A stretch of DNA of 64,000 nucleotides, from NCBI RefSeq assembly GCF_009811555.1, contig NZ_BLIN01000007.1, forward strand, positions 248,001-312,000. Reading direction: 5' to 3'. The notes beneath the pieces were generated by a model. It saw nothing but the letters and a program-made list of their open reading frames with translations, was not told the origin of the DNA and made no database searches. The position numbers were made by a program, and so were the translations under genes. Below are positions 16,357 through 24,893 of the stretch, piece after piece; within the stretch, counting starts at the first letter, position 1; every line of letters begins with the position of its first letter. This DNA is from Streptomyces caniferus. GTDB taxonomy: Bacteria; Actinomycetota; Actinomycetes; Streptomycetales; Streptomycetaceae.

Positions 16357-16581
16357 TCAGGCGGCGTCACCGGAGGCTCGTGGGCGGGGGATGCCCGGAC
16401 GGAACCGGTCGCGCAGCGGGGGCATGCGTTCCTCCGCGCGCCGGCGCTCGGCGACGAAGCGGTGTATGTGCTCCATCGTGATCTCCGAGGCATCGGAGAG
16501 GCCGTACGCACGGCAGATGAGTTGCACGACGCTGACGCGGCGGTGGTTCGAGCCGGTGTCGGGGCCGGAGTTGGACTCCAT
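16357..16581 (-). CDS. Small helical hypothetical protein (74 aa)
   Basis: The ATG (MESNSGPDTG) is chosen because GGAGAG lies 5 nt upstream on the minus strand. The body VVQLICRAYGLSDASEITME, then HIHRFVAERRRAEERMPPL, is predicted helical and charged. No family is recognised. It is divergent from the Ser/Thr kinase, and the space between them (16582-16930) is the only place for both promoters; a TATGGT -10-like box at 16851-16856 could serve the kinase, but no convincing -35 was found. Confidence 0.6.
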   Translation of the reverse strand: MESNSGPDTGSNHRRVSVVQLICRAYGLSDASEITMEHIHRFVAERRRAEERMPPLRDRFRPGIPRPRASGDAA

Positions 16582-16930
16582 GACACTCTCCGATCCAGTG
16601 ATATGCCGGATATTTCCTTGAAAGGGAGAATGCTCCATCGGGCCGCGGCATACGCTTCGGACCGTGCGCACCCACACCAAAGGGTGGCATGGGGAACGCA
16701 TGTGCTGACGCATCATCAGGTCGATGCGGGGTAGGGCGCGATGCCGCCGCTCCCCGCCGCCGCGGAGGCCGGAAGCTGTCGCGAAACCGGCTCTTCGGAC
16801 ATGCGCGACGTTCGCTCACCTGCGATGTCACGGCGCGGCGCGTGGCCGGATATGGTTCTGCCCCGTTGCGGGTGGCGCGCCTGCCGCGCGGAGCGGCGGG
16901 GGCCTTTTTCTCAAGTCGGGGGACACAGTG

Positions 16931-18811
16931 GTGAACAGTGTGGGCGGATCCGGGATCTTCCAGCCGCTGGAGGGTGACGATCCGCGGGCGATCGCGGGCT
17001 ACCGCCTCACGGCGAAGCTCGGCTCCGGTGGCATGGGCAAGGTCTATCTCTCCTATACGCCCGGCGGGCGGCCCGTCGCCATCAAGGTGATCCGCCCCGA
17101 GTTCAGCGAGGACGCCGAGTTCCGCCGCCGCTTCAAGCAGGAGGTGCAGTCCGCGCAGCGCGTCCAGGGCTTGTACACCGCGCCGGTCATCGACAGCGAC
17201 GCCGAGGGGGCCAGCCCCTGGCTCGCCACCGCCTACGTCCCCGGCCCCTCGCTCGCCGCCGCGGTCGCCGAGCACGGACGGCTCCCGGTCTCCGCCGTGC
17301 TGCTGCTGGTGGCCGGCATAGCCGAGGCGCTGCAGGTCATCCATGGCGCGGGCATCGTGCACCGCGATCTGAAGCCGTCCAATGTGCTGCTGGCCGCCGA
17401 CGGCCCGCGCGTCATCGACTTCGGTATCGCCCGAGCCGCCGACGCCACCTCCCTCACCAGCAGCGGCGTCACCGTCGGCACCCCCACCTTCATGGCACCC
17501 GAGCAGGCCGCGGGCAGCACCATCAGCGCCGCCACCGATGTCTTCGCGCTCGGCCAGGTCGCGGCGTACGCGGCCATCGGCACCCCGGCGTTCGGCGAGG
17601 GCACCTCGCACGGGGTGCTCTACCGCATCGTCCACGAAGAGCCGGACCTGACCGGGCTCCCCGATGAGCTGCGGGAGTTGGTGACCCGGTGCCTGGCGAA
17701 GGACCCGGCGGACCGGCCGTCCGTCGCCGAGGTGATCGGGCTGTGCGGCGCGGCCTCCGGCCAGACCCAGCTGCGCCGCCCCGAGGAGTGGCTGCCCACC
17801 GCCGTCGCCGCCGACATCACCACGCGCGCTGCGGCGCCCGCGCCCGCGCAGACCCCGCCGCCCCCGCTGGAGGCGCCCACCGCGGGTGCGCCGGCCCGGC
17901 CCGCCCAGCCGCCGACCCGGCCGTCCCAGCCCCCGGTTCATCAGACGCCGCCGCCCGCCCCGCCCGTAGCGCCGGTGCCGACCACGCTGAACCACCCGCA
18001 GACCCCGCCGCCGGGGTTCGGCCCGGCGGCCTACGCCCCGACCGCTGTCGGCTCGGCTGCTTACGCTCCGACGGCAGCCGGACCGGCCAACGCGGCATCC
18101 GGCGCGCCCATGGGCGTCGGAGCGGCCCCCACCGGTCCGGCCACCACGGGGACGGTCCCGCAGCCGGCCAAGAAGAAGCGCAAGGGGCTGATCGCGGCCC
18201 TCGCGCTGGTCTGCCTGCTGGCCTTCGCGGGCGCCGGCGGTGCCCTCGTCTACACCGTCATGAAGGGCGACGGGCAGACGAAGGACGAGGCTGCCGCCGG
18301 CAACAAGGCGAAGAACAGCGGCGCTTCGCCGACGCCCGCCGCGGACCCGACGGCGCCGCCCGGTGGCGACGGGACGAAGGCCCCGGCCGCCCCGGTGCAG
18401 GACCCGGCCCCGGTCGACTACAAGGGCATCAACCTGCCTGACGAGTACCACCTGTCGCTGTCCGACGAGCCGGTCAACCCGACCAACTCCGACAACGACA
18501 CGGACATCGACTTCTCGTACCAGGACAGCACCTACTCGGACGACGAGGTCGACACCGAGACCGGCAAGCTGGTGCTGCTCCACCCGGGCCAGGACGGCTC
18601 GCTCGCCACCTGCCGCAGCGAGACCCGGTTCACCGAGTCCATCCCGACCAAGCAGCTCACCAAGGGCGCGCAGATGTGCCTGACCACCGACTACGGCCAT
18701 GTCGCCCTGATCACCTTCAAGGGCTACGCACCGAAGTCGGACCCCAGCAGCTACATGACCGTCGACGTCCGGGTGTGGCGCAACGCGGTGGAGCCGAAGC
18801 AGGATTCCTGA
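16931..18811 (+). CDS. Membrane-bound Ser/Thr protein kinase (PASTA-less)
   Basis: A 626-residue Hanks-type kinase. The catalytic domain (about 20-275) has LGSGGMGKVYLSY, the VAIKVI Lys, HRDLKPSNVLL, the IDFGIA DFG and MAPEQA. A Pro/Ala-rich juxtamembrane linker of about 130 residues follows, then KKKRKGLIAALALVCLLAF starting one TM helix, and an extracellular domain of about 190 residues with two Cys (LATCRSETRF, GAQMCLTTDYG) that may form a disulfide. There are no PASTA repeats. GGGGG precedes the paired GTG codons; I use the second. It sits alone; substrates are unknown. Confidence 0.92.
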   Translation: MNSVGGSGIFQPLEGDDPRAIAGYRLTAKLGSGGMGKVYLSYTPGGRPVAIKVIRPEFSEDAEFRRRFKQEVQSAQRVQGLYTAPVIDSDAEGASPWLATAYVPGPSLAAAVAEHGRLPVSAVLLLVAGIAEALQVIHGAGIVHRDLKPSNVLLAADGPRVIDFGIARAADATSLTSSGVTVGTPTFMAPEQAAGSTISAATDVFALGQVAAYAAIGTPAFGEGTSHGVLYRIVHEEPDLTGLPDELRELVTRCLAKDPADRPSVAEVIGLCGAASGQTQLRRPEEWLPTAVAADITTRAAAPAPAQTPPPPLEAPTAGAPARPAQPPTRPSQPPVHQTPPPAPPVAPVPTTLNHPQTPPPGFGPAAYAPTAVGSAAYAPTAAGPANAASGAPMGVGAAPTGPATTGTVPQPAKKKRKGLIAALALVCLLAFAGAGGALVYTVMKGDGQTKDEAAAGNKAKNSGASPTPAADPTAPPGGDGTKAPAAPVQDPAPVDYKGINLPDEYHLSLSDEPVNPTNSDNDTDIDFSYQDSTYSDDEVDTETGKLVLLHPGQDGSLATCRSETRFTESIPTKQLTKGAQMCLTTDYGHVALITFKGYAPKSDPSSYMTVDVRVWRNAVEPKQDS

Positions 18812-18839
18812 CCCCTGGGGGAGCGGCGGGGCGGGAGTG

Positions 18840-19150
18840 CGGGGCGCGTGTCTGGTGGGGCGCTTTCCGCGGGGTTCCGCGCGCTCCCCGGCAGGTGCTG
18901 AGGGCTTCTGTGCGCTGCTCGGGCGGGTGCCGGTGAATGGTCGGGGCGCCGGCGGTGGGGTTCCCCGAGGTTTCTGTGCGCTGTTCGGCCGGGCTCCGGG
19001 GGATTCGTGCGCTGCGTGGGCGTACTCCGCGGCTTTTCTGCGTGCTCCCCGGGCGCTGTACGGGCGCTCGTGGGCTCTCCGAGGGCGCCTCGTGGGCTCT
19101 CCGTGGGCGCTGAGAGGGTGCTCCTCACGGCTTTCCCGCTGGTCTCCCCA
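18840..19150 (+). repeat. Imperfect tandem GC-rich repeats, non-coding
   Basis: Between the kinase stop and 19207 there is about 0.4 kb with degenerate repeats: TTCTGTGCGCTG at about 18908 and again at 18972, and CGTGGGCTCTCCG at about 19070 and 19090, each copy followed by GGGCGC-like strings. An open frame across it has low-complexity translation and no ribosome site, so I do not call a gene. Confidence 0.5.
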
Positions 19151-19206
19151 CCGCCTCCCCACCTCCTCCCCCGCCCCATCAGGGGTGGGCACCCGCGTCA
19201 CTACAC

Positions 19207-19335
19207 CCGCCCACCCCCCGAAGGGGGGTGGGCGGCGGGGAAAAACAAATAGGGAGGGGCCTCGCCGCCGGAAAACCCAAACAACAGTCAGGCTTTGGCC
19301 ACAGCAATCGGATCCGCTCGGTGATCCGGTTTTTT
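19207..19335 (+). terminator. GC-rich hairpin and a U-tract terminator
   Basis: CCGCCCACCCCCC (19207-19219) pairs with GGGGGGTGGGCGG (19223-19235) across a GAA loop. About 75 nt later CGGATC (19309-19314) pairs with GATCCG (19323-19328) followed by TTTTTT (19330-19335), a textbook intrinsic terminator on the plus strand. The AT-richer stretch between them has no frame and could be a small RNA or the tail of the kinase message. Confidence 0.6.
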
Positions 19336-19422
19336 CGCTCTCCGTGTGGCGCGATCAGCGCAGAGTGGCGTTAACTGTCCCGCATTGCGGAGCGGGCAAC
19401 GGCCTTGGAGGGCGCCGTCGTT

Positions 19423-19740
19423 GTGGAACAGCTGCAGAGGGACGGACGAGGGACCGGGGTCGAGGGCGACCCGCGGGTCCAGGAACTGCGCGGGGCGGTG
19501 GCCCGGCTGCGCCGACAATTGGCCGTACTCCCAGGAGAGTTACCGGATCGCACGGCCGCCGATGACGAGCTGGCCGCGCTGGACGCGATGGTGAGCCGCG
19601 GGCTGCCGGAGGTGCCCCGGCTGCGCCGTTCGCTCCTGCTGATCGCCGGGGCGGTCGGATCGGTGAGTGCCCTGTCGCCCGCGCTGGCGGAGGTGCGTCA
19701 GGGGATCGACCGCTTCGGCGGGTTCCCGCGGCCCCGGTGA
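19423..19740 (+). CDS. DUF5955-like small protein
   Basis: A 105-residue protein with VQELRGAVARLRRQLAVLPG, ELAALDAMVSRGLPEVPRL and RRSLLLIAGAVGSVSALSPA. The pattern matches what I recall of the Streptomyces-specific DUF5955 family, with no known function. Heptad-like helices suggest a coiled coil, and the C-terminal third is hydrophobic enough to be buried or membrane associated. The GTG at 19423 follows GGAGGG by about 10 nt; a TTG at 19405 is possible. It lies right after the U-tract terminator, so it has its own promoter. Confidence 0.6.
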   Translation: MEQLQRDGRGTGVEGDPRVQELRGAVARLRRQLAVLPGELPDRTAADDELAALDAMVSRGLPEVPRLRRSLLLIAGAVGSVSALSPALAEVRQGIDRFGGFPRPR

Positions 19741-19936
19741 CCGCGAGCACGGAGCCGCGACCGGGCCTTGTGCGCCTCTGCCCGGCACGGGCCACGCGCG
19801 CCGTCTCCCGGGCCCGTGAGAGGCCTGCACGGCCCCTGTGAGGGCCTTTGCCGCCCTACGCCGCCTCTGCCGTGCGACTCCGGCGTTCCGCCGCGCCCTT
19901 CCGGCGTTCCACCGCGTCACTCACGCGGCAGCCGCG

Positions 19937-20740
19937 CTACGCCGGCGTCTGGTTCGCCAGCGCCACCGACAGCTGCGCCGCGACGTCCTGCAGCACCGGC
20001 ACGATCTTGTCCGTCGAGGCCTCGGTCACCCGTCCGGTCGGACCGGAGATGGAGATCGCCGCCGAGGTGGGGGAGTTGGGCACCGGCACCGCGAGGCAGC
20101 GGACGCCGATCTCCTGCTCGTTGTCGTCGACCGCGTAGCCCAGGCGGCGGACATCGGCGAGCGCTTCCAGGAAGCGGTCCGGCTCGGTGATCGTCTTCTC
20201 GGTCGCGGCGGGCATGCCCGTACGGCCGAGCAGCGCGCGGACCTCCTCGGGGGCGTGGTGGGCCAGCAGGGCCTTGCCGACGCCGGTGGAGTGCGGCAGC
20301 ACCCGGCGGCCGACCTCGGTGAACATCCGTACCGCGTGCCGCGACGGCACCTGGGCGACATAGACGATCTCGTCGCCGTCGAGCAGCGCCATGTTGGCGG
20401 TCTCGCCGGTCTCCTCGACCAGGCGCGCCAGGAAGGGCCTGGCCCAGGTGCCCAGCAGCCGGGAGGAGCTCTCGCCGAGCCGGATCAGGCGGGGGCCCAG
20501 CGCATAGCGGCGGTTGGGCTGCTGCCGGACGTAGCCGCAGGCGACGAGGGTGCGCATCAGGCGGTGGATGGTCGGCAGCGGCAGCCCGCTGCTGCCGGAG
20601 AGCTCGCTCAGGCCGACCTCGCCGCCGGCGTCGGCCATCCGCTCCAGCAGGTCGAAGGCGCGCTCAAGGGACTGGACGCCGCCGCTGGCGCCCGCGGGCT
20701 TGGCTTCGGCGGCGGAGGTGCTGGCGCTGGACGACGGCAC
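19937..20740 (-). CDS. allR: IclR-family repressor of allantoin catabolism
   Basis: A 267-residue IclR protein. The winged HTH is at residues about 22-80 (VQSLERAFDLLERMADAGGE, LPLPTIHRLMRTLVACGYVR) and the effector domain follows (YVAQVPSRHAVRMF, HSTGVGKALLAH, YAVDDNEQEIGVRCLAVPV). I chose the GTG of VPSSSASTSAAEAK because GGAA lies 8 nt upstream; the longer frame to 20851 crosses the promoter. The ortholog in S. coelicolor represses allantoin genes and releases DNA with allantoate or glyoxylate. It is divergent from the racemase-permease pair and close to allantoinase, which supports that identity. Confidence 0.88.
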   Translation of the reverse strand: MPSSSASTSAAEAKPAGASGGVQSLERAFDLLERMADAGGEVGLSELSGSSGLPLPTIHRLMRTLVACGYVRQQPNRRYALGPRLIRLGESSSRLLGTWARPFLARLVEETGETANMALLDGDEIVYVAQVPSRHAVRMFTEVGRRVLPHSTGVGKALLAHHAPEEVRALLGRTGMPAATEKTITEPDRFLEALADVRRLGYAVDDNEQEIGVRCLAVPVPNSPTSAAISISGPTGRVTEASTDKIVPVLQDVAAQLSVALANQTPA

Positions 20741-20923
20741 GTCGCGTTCCTTTCGGGGCGGGTCGGATCGGTCTCGGCTGGGGCTTGCGGGCGCCGGGCC
20801 CGACCGGAGAAGCCTACCGGTCCCCTTACGTTGGCACACGGTCTCTCGCACACTCGTTCCCGCCGGTCAGCCCCGCTTTGTCCCAGGGCGCGAGCCGCCC
20901 GGCAACCTCCTAGCCGCGATCCC

Positions 20924-21003
20924 TTGACGGCGCCAGTGGCCATAGCTACGTTCTGCTGCGCGAAACCTACTGTCCATTCTATGGAATCCTCCAAATCGTT
21001 GGA
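20924..21003 (+). promoter_or_regulatory. Racemase-permease promoter with two palindromes
   Basis: TTGACG (20924-20929), a 17-nt spacer and TACGTT (20947-20952) make a good sigma-70 promoter. Downstream of the expected start are TCCATTCTATGGA (20973-20985, perfect) and TCCAA-ATCG-TTGGA (20990-21003), which ends in the ribosome site GGAGAG. Both have the TCCA/TGGA ends common in IclR operators but differ from the 17-mer at 23420. Divergent allR starts 184 nt away. Confidence 0.65.
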
Positions 21004-21008
21004 GAGTC

Positions 21009-21803
21009 ATGCGCATTCTCGTCATGAACCCGAACACCACGGCTTCCATGACTGCCTCGATCCGCGCCACGGCCACCGCGGCCGCCGCCCCGGATACCGA
21101 GATCATCGCCACCGAACCACTGTGGGGTCCGGAGTCGATCGAGGGCCACTTCGAGGGCTACCTCAGCGCCGCGGCCGTTCTGGACCGGCTCGCCACCCTC
21201 GATATCACCTTCGACGCGCTGGTCATGGCCGGATTCGGGGAGCCGGGCCGGGAAGGAGCCCAGGAGCTGCTGGACGTCCCCGTCCTGGACATCACCGAGA
21301 GCGCCGCCCAGATGGCCATGATGCTCGGCCACGCCTACGGCATCGTCACCACCCTCGACCGTGCCGTACCGCAGATCGAGGACCGGCTGCTGACCGCCGG
21401 ACTGCTCCAGCGCTGCGCCGCGGTCCGCGGCACCGGGCTCGGCGTCCTGGAGCTGGAGCGGGACGGGGAGCGGACCGTCGAGGTGATCATCGAGACCGCC
21501 CGCGAGGCCGTCCGGGCCGGCGCCGAGGTGATCTGTCTGGGCTGCGGCGGCATGGCCGGGCTCCAGGAGAAGGTCGCCGCGGCGCTCGGGGTGCCCGTGG
21601 TGGACGGCGTCGCGGCTGCGGTCAAGTTCGCCGAGGCGGTCGTCGGGCTCGGGCTGACCACCAGTACGGGACGCAGCTTCGCGCCGCCCCGCCCCAAGGC
21701 CATCGGCTCCTGGCCGCTGAGCGCGCATCTGCGGCCGTCCCCGGGGCGCGCTCAGGGTTCCCTGCGCGACGCCGAATTTTCCGCACAGACATCAGGCATC
21801 TGA
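21009..21803 (+). CDS. Asp/Glu/hydantoin racemase family, probable allantoin racemase
   Basis: A 264-residue protein. It begins MRILVMNPNTTASMTASIR, the typical HyuA/HyuE start, and has the two catalytic Cys regions of the family: the first position is within DALVMAGFGEPG, where the usual Cys appears to be Gly, and the second is EVICLGCGGMAG. In this context it would interconvert R- and S-allantoin or hydantoins. The apparent lack of the first Cys needs alignment; it could mean one-base catalysis or lost activity. SD GGAGAG, ATG at 21009. The NCS1 permease follows 41 nt downstream. Confidence 0.8.
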   Translation: MRILVMNPNTTASMTASIRATATAAAAPDTEIIATEPLWGPESIEGHFEGYLSAAAVLDRLATLDITFDALVMAGFGEPGREGAQELLDVPVLDITESAAQMAMMLGHAYGIVTTLDRAVPQIEDRLLTAGLLQRCAAVRGTGLGVLELERDGERTVEVIIETAREAVRAGAEVICLGCGGMAGLQEKVAAALGVPVVDGVAAAVKFAEAVVGLGLTTSTGRSFAPPRPKAIGSWPLSAHLRPSPGRAQGSLRDAEFSAQTSGI

Positions 21804-21844
21804 CAACTGACCCCGAGCTCCACCCGATCTGCCTGGGAGGACAC

Positions 21845-23392
21845 GTGACCACACCCCCGAAGTCCCCGCCGCCGGACCCGCGCCTCTTCAACGAGGACCT
21901 CGCACCGGCCCCCGAGCGCACCTGGGGCACGTACAGCATCTTCGCGCTGTGGATGTCCGACACCCACGCGATCAGCAACTACGCCTTCGCCTCCAGCCTG
22001 TTCGTGCTGGGCCTGCCCGCCTGGGAGGTGTTCGTGGCGCTGCTGGCCGGCATCACGATCGTCTACGGGCTGATGAACCGGATGGGCCACGCCGGGCACC
22101 GGACCGGCGTCCCCTATCCGGTCCTCGCCCGCGCCAGCTGGGGTGTCTACGGCGCCAACATCCCCGCCCTGCTGCGCGCGATCATGGCCGTGGCCTGGTA
22201 CGGCATCCAGACCTGGCTGGCCTCGACCGCCGTCGTCCTGCTGACGCTGCAGCTCGCGCCGGGGCTGGACGCCTACCACCACAACTCGATACTGGGGCTG
22301 TCCACCCTGGGCTGGGTCGCCTTCCTGGTGATGTGGGGGCTGCAGGCCGTCCTGCTGACCCGGGGGATGGAGTTCATCCGCAAGGTCCAGGACTTCGCGA
22401 CCGGGCCGGTGGTCTGGCTCGTCGTCCTCGCGCTCGCGGTGTACCTGGTCGTCAAGGCCGGCGGCGACATCTCGCTGACCCGCAGCCTCACCGGCCTCAG
22501 CGGTTCCGCGCAGGTCGAGCAGAGTCTGATCGCGGTCAGCCTGACCGTCGCCACGTTCCTGACGCTGGTCCTCAACTACGCCGACTTCGCCCGTTTCACC
22601 CCCGACCACCGCTCCTACCGGCGCGGCAATCTGATCGGGCTGCCGGTGAACTTCACCGCCTTCGCCGTGGTCGCCGTCCTCGTCACCGCGGGCACGATCT
22701 CCGTCTTCGGCGAGGCGATCTACGACCCGGTGAAGGTGATCCAGAAGATCGACAACCCGGTGGTCACGGTCATCGGCGCGCTGGCCTTCATCGTCGCCAC
22801 CATCGGCATCAACGTCGTCGCCAACTTCGTCTCGCCCGCCTACGACTTCGCCAACCTCGCGCCGAAATACCTGAACTTCAAGCGCGGCGGCATGATCACC
22901 GCGCTGCTGGCGATCGTCGTCATGCCCTGGAAGCTGTACTCGTCCGCGCTGGTGATCCAGTACTTCCTGGGGGCGCTCGGTGCCTTCCTCGGCCCGCTGG
23001 TGGCGATTCTGCTCGTCGACTACCACCTGGTGCGCCGCGGCCGGATCGACGTCGATGCGCTGTTCTCGGCCGATGCCCGGGGCGCGTACTACTACCGCAG
23101 GGGCTACAACCCGAAGGCCGCGGCCGCCTTCCTGCCGGCCGCGGCGGTGTGTGCCGCGCTCGCCCTGGTCCCGGCCCTCGACGTGGTCGCGCCGTTCTCC
23201 TGGATCGTCGGCATGGGGCTCGCCGGTGCGCTCTACGCCCTGCTCTCCCACCGCGAGCGTGCCGCGGCGGGCGCCGCCCCGATCCCGGACGAGATCATCG
23301 CGTCGCAGGTCAGCGCCGCCGCGGCGGAGGCGTCGACGATGCCGGAGGCGGCCCGTCCGCTCATCCCGCCGGTGCCCGTCGAGGGGTCTTGA
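21845..23392 (+). CDS. NCS1 allantoin/hydantoin permease
   Basis: A 515-residue membrane protein with 12 predicted TM helices and nucleobase-cation-symporter-1 motifs: an N-terminal RLFNEDLAPAPERTWGTYSI, LFVLGLPAWEVFVALL, RTGVPYPVLARASWGVYGAN in TM3, AVAWYGIQTWLAS, and NYADFARFTPDHRSYRRGN. It belongs with PucI and Mhp1 and probably imports allantoin with Na+ or H+. The GTG start follows GGGAGG by 5 nt. It shares a promoter with the racemase and is followed by the allantoinase operon. Confidence 0.9.
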   Translation: MTTPPKSPPPDPRLFNEDLAPAPERTWGTYSIFALWMSDTHAISNYAFASSLFVLGLPAWEVFVALLAGITIVYGLMNRMGHAGHRTGVPYPVLARASWGVYGANIPALLRAIMAVAWYGIQTWLASTAVVLLTLQLAPGLDAYHHNSILGLSTLGWVAFLVMWGLQAVLLTRGMEFIRKVQDFATGPVVWLVVLALAVYLVVKAGGDISLTRSLTGLSGSAQVEQSLIAVSLTVATFLTLVLNYADFARFTPDHRSYRRGNLIGLPVNFTAFAVVAVLVTAGTISVFGEAIYDPVKVIQKIDNPVVTVIGALAFIVATIGINVVANFVSPAYDFANLAPKYLNFKRGGMITALLAIVVMPWKLYSSALVIQYFLGALGAFLGPLVAILLVDYHLVRRGRIDVDALFSADARGAYYYRRGYNPKAAAAFLPAAAVCAALALVPALDVVAPFSWIVGMGLAGALYALLSHRERAAAGAAPIPDEIIASQVSAAAAEASTMPEAARPLIPPVPVEGS

Positions 23393-23419
23393 CGGGCCGC
23401 GGTCCGGAGTGAAGACTCT

Positions 23420-23436
23420 TTCAACAGACTGTTGAA
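23420..23436. promoter_or_regulatory. Perfect 17-bp palindrome before allantoinase, AllR operator candidate
   Basis: TTCAACAGACTGTTGAA is a perfect inverted repeat (TTCAACAG-A-CTGTTGAA) 114 nt upstream of allB. Near-copies lie at 3354 and 15420 and a half-copy at 1288, all at promoters of ureide or glyoxylate genes. A possible promoter places TTTCAA within it and TAGGTC (23442-23447) as -10, though this is weak. Confidence 0.7.
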
Positions 23437-23549
23437 TTTCGTAGGTCGTTCCCGCGTGCACCGTGCCCCGGACGGCACGGCCGCCCCGGCGGCCGTGCGC
23501 CCCGCACGCCGTCACGCAACGATGAAGACAGAAAAGAGGAGGGGACCGG

Positions 23550-24893
23550 GTGTCCGAAACAGAGCTGGTGCTGCGCTCCACACGCGTCGTCACCCCGCAG
23601 GGGACACGCGCCGCGTCCGTCGCCGTCGCGGACGGCACGATCACCGCGGTGCTGCCGCACGACGCCGAGGCTCCGGCCGGGGCGCAGGTACGGGACTTCG
23701 GCGACGACGTCCTGCTGCCCGGCCTCGTCGACACCCACGTCCACGTCAACGACCCCGGCCGCACCGAGTGGGAGGGCTTCTGGACCGCCACCCGCGCGGC
23801 CGCGGCCGGCGGCATCACCACCCTCCTGGACATGCCGCTCAACAGCCTCCCGCCCACCACCACCGCCGCCCACCTCGAGGTGAAGCGCGAGGTCGCCCGC
23901 GCCAAGGCCCATGTCGACGTCGGCTTCTGGGGCGGCGCCGTCCCCGGCAACGTCAAGGATCTGCGCCCGCTGCACGACGCCGGAGTCTTCGGCTTCAAAT
24001 GCTTTCTCTCGCCCTCCGGCGTGGACGAGTTCCCCCAGCTCGACCAGGAGCAACTGGCCGCCGCCCTCGGCGAGATCGCCGGATTCGACGGCCTGCTGAT
24101 CGTGCACGCCGAGGACCCGGGCCATCTGGGCGCGGCCCCCGAGCCGCACGGCCCGAAGTACGCCGACTTCCTCGCCTCCCGCCCCCGTGCCTGCGAGAAC
24201 GACGCCATCGCCGGGCTGATCGCGCTCGCCCGGCGGCTCGACGCACGGGTGCACGTCCTGCACCTGTCCTCCAGCGACGCGCTGCCGCTGATCGCCGCCG
24301 CCAGGCGCGAGGGTGTCCGGATCACCGTCGAGTCCTGCCCGCACTTCCTGACCCTGACCGCCGAGGAAATCCCGGACGGCGCAACGGAGTTCAAGTGCTG
24401 CCCGCCGATCCGCGAGGCCGCCAACCAGGACGCGCTGTGGGAGGGACTGGCCGACGGCACCATCGACTGCATCGTCTCCGACCACTCGCCCTCCACCGCC
24501 GACCTCAAGACCGCCGACTTCGGCGCGGCCTGGGGCGGCATCTCCTCCCTCCAGCTCGGCCTGCCCGCCATCTGGACCGAGGCGCGCGAGCGCGGTCACA
24601 CCCTCGACGACGTCGTGCGCTGGATGGCCACCGCACCCGCCGCGCTGGCCGGACTCGGCCACAAGGGCGCCATCGAACCCGGCCGGGACGCGGACTTCAC
24701 GGTCCTCGCCCCCGAGGAGACCTTCACCGTGGACCCGCAGAACCTCCAGCACCGCAACAAGATCACCGCATACGCCGGGAAGACCCTGCACGGCGTCGTA
24801 CGGTCCACCTGGCTGCGCGGCCGGCAGATCAACGACGGCGCCACCCTCGCCGAGCCCACCGGCGAACTGCTCGAACGGCCGCATCGGCCATGA
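23550..24893 (+). CDS. allB: Allantoinase
   Basis: A 447-residue cyclic amidohydrolase. Metal ligands are [14 protein letters not shown] (His63, His65), the lysine to be carboxylated in [14 protein letters not shown] (Lys150), [20 protein letters not shown] and the catalytic Asp in VSDHSPST. It hydrolyses S-allantoin to allantoate. The GTG follows AGAGGAGGGG. Allantoicase overlaps by 4 nt (ATGA), so the two steps are co-translated. This gene lies just after the perfect palindrome. Confidence 0.95.
   Translation: MSETELVLRSTRVVTPQGTRAASVAVADGTITAVLPHDAEAPAGAQVRDFGDDVLLPGLVDTHVHVNDPGRTEWEGFWTATRAAAAGGITTLLDMPLNSLPPTTTAAHLEVKREVARAKAHVDVGFWGGAVPGNVKDLRPLHDAGVFGFKCFLSPSGVDEFPQLDQEQLAAALGEIAGFDGLLIVHAEDPGHLGAAPEPHGPKYADFLASRPRACENDAIAGLIALARRLDARVHVLHLSSSDALPLIAAARREGVRITVESCPHFLTLTAEEIPDGATEFKCCPPIREAANQDALWEGLADGTIDCIVSDHSPSTADLKTADFGAAWGGISSLQLGLPAIWTEARERGHTLDDVVRWMATAPAALAGLGHKGAIEPGRDADFTVLAPEETFTVDPQNLQHRNKITAYAGKTLHGVVRSTWLRGRQINDGATLAEPTGELLERPHRP

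Noticed and set aside
18837..19200. Plus-strand open frame with repeated RGFCALFGRAPG-like residues
   Set aside because: No ribosome site, repetitive low-complexity product and no family match. Reported as a non-coding repeat region.
16367..19201. Very long minus-strand frame opposite the Ser/Thr kinase
   Set aside because: Antisense shadow of the kinase gene: Gly/Arg-rich translation without any family feature.
20941..20966. GlnR-like box before the racemase gene
   Set aside because: GAAAC is present, but its distance to the only GTnAC-like partner does not fit the usual 6-nt spacing.
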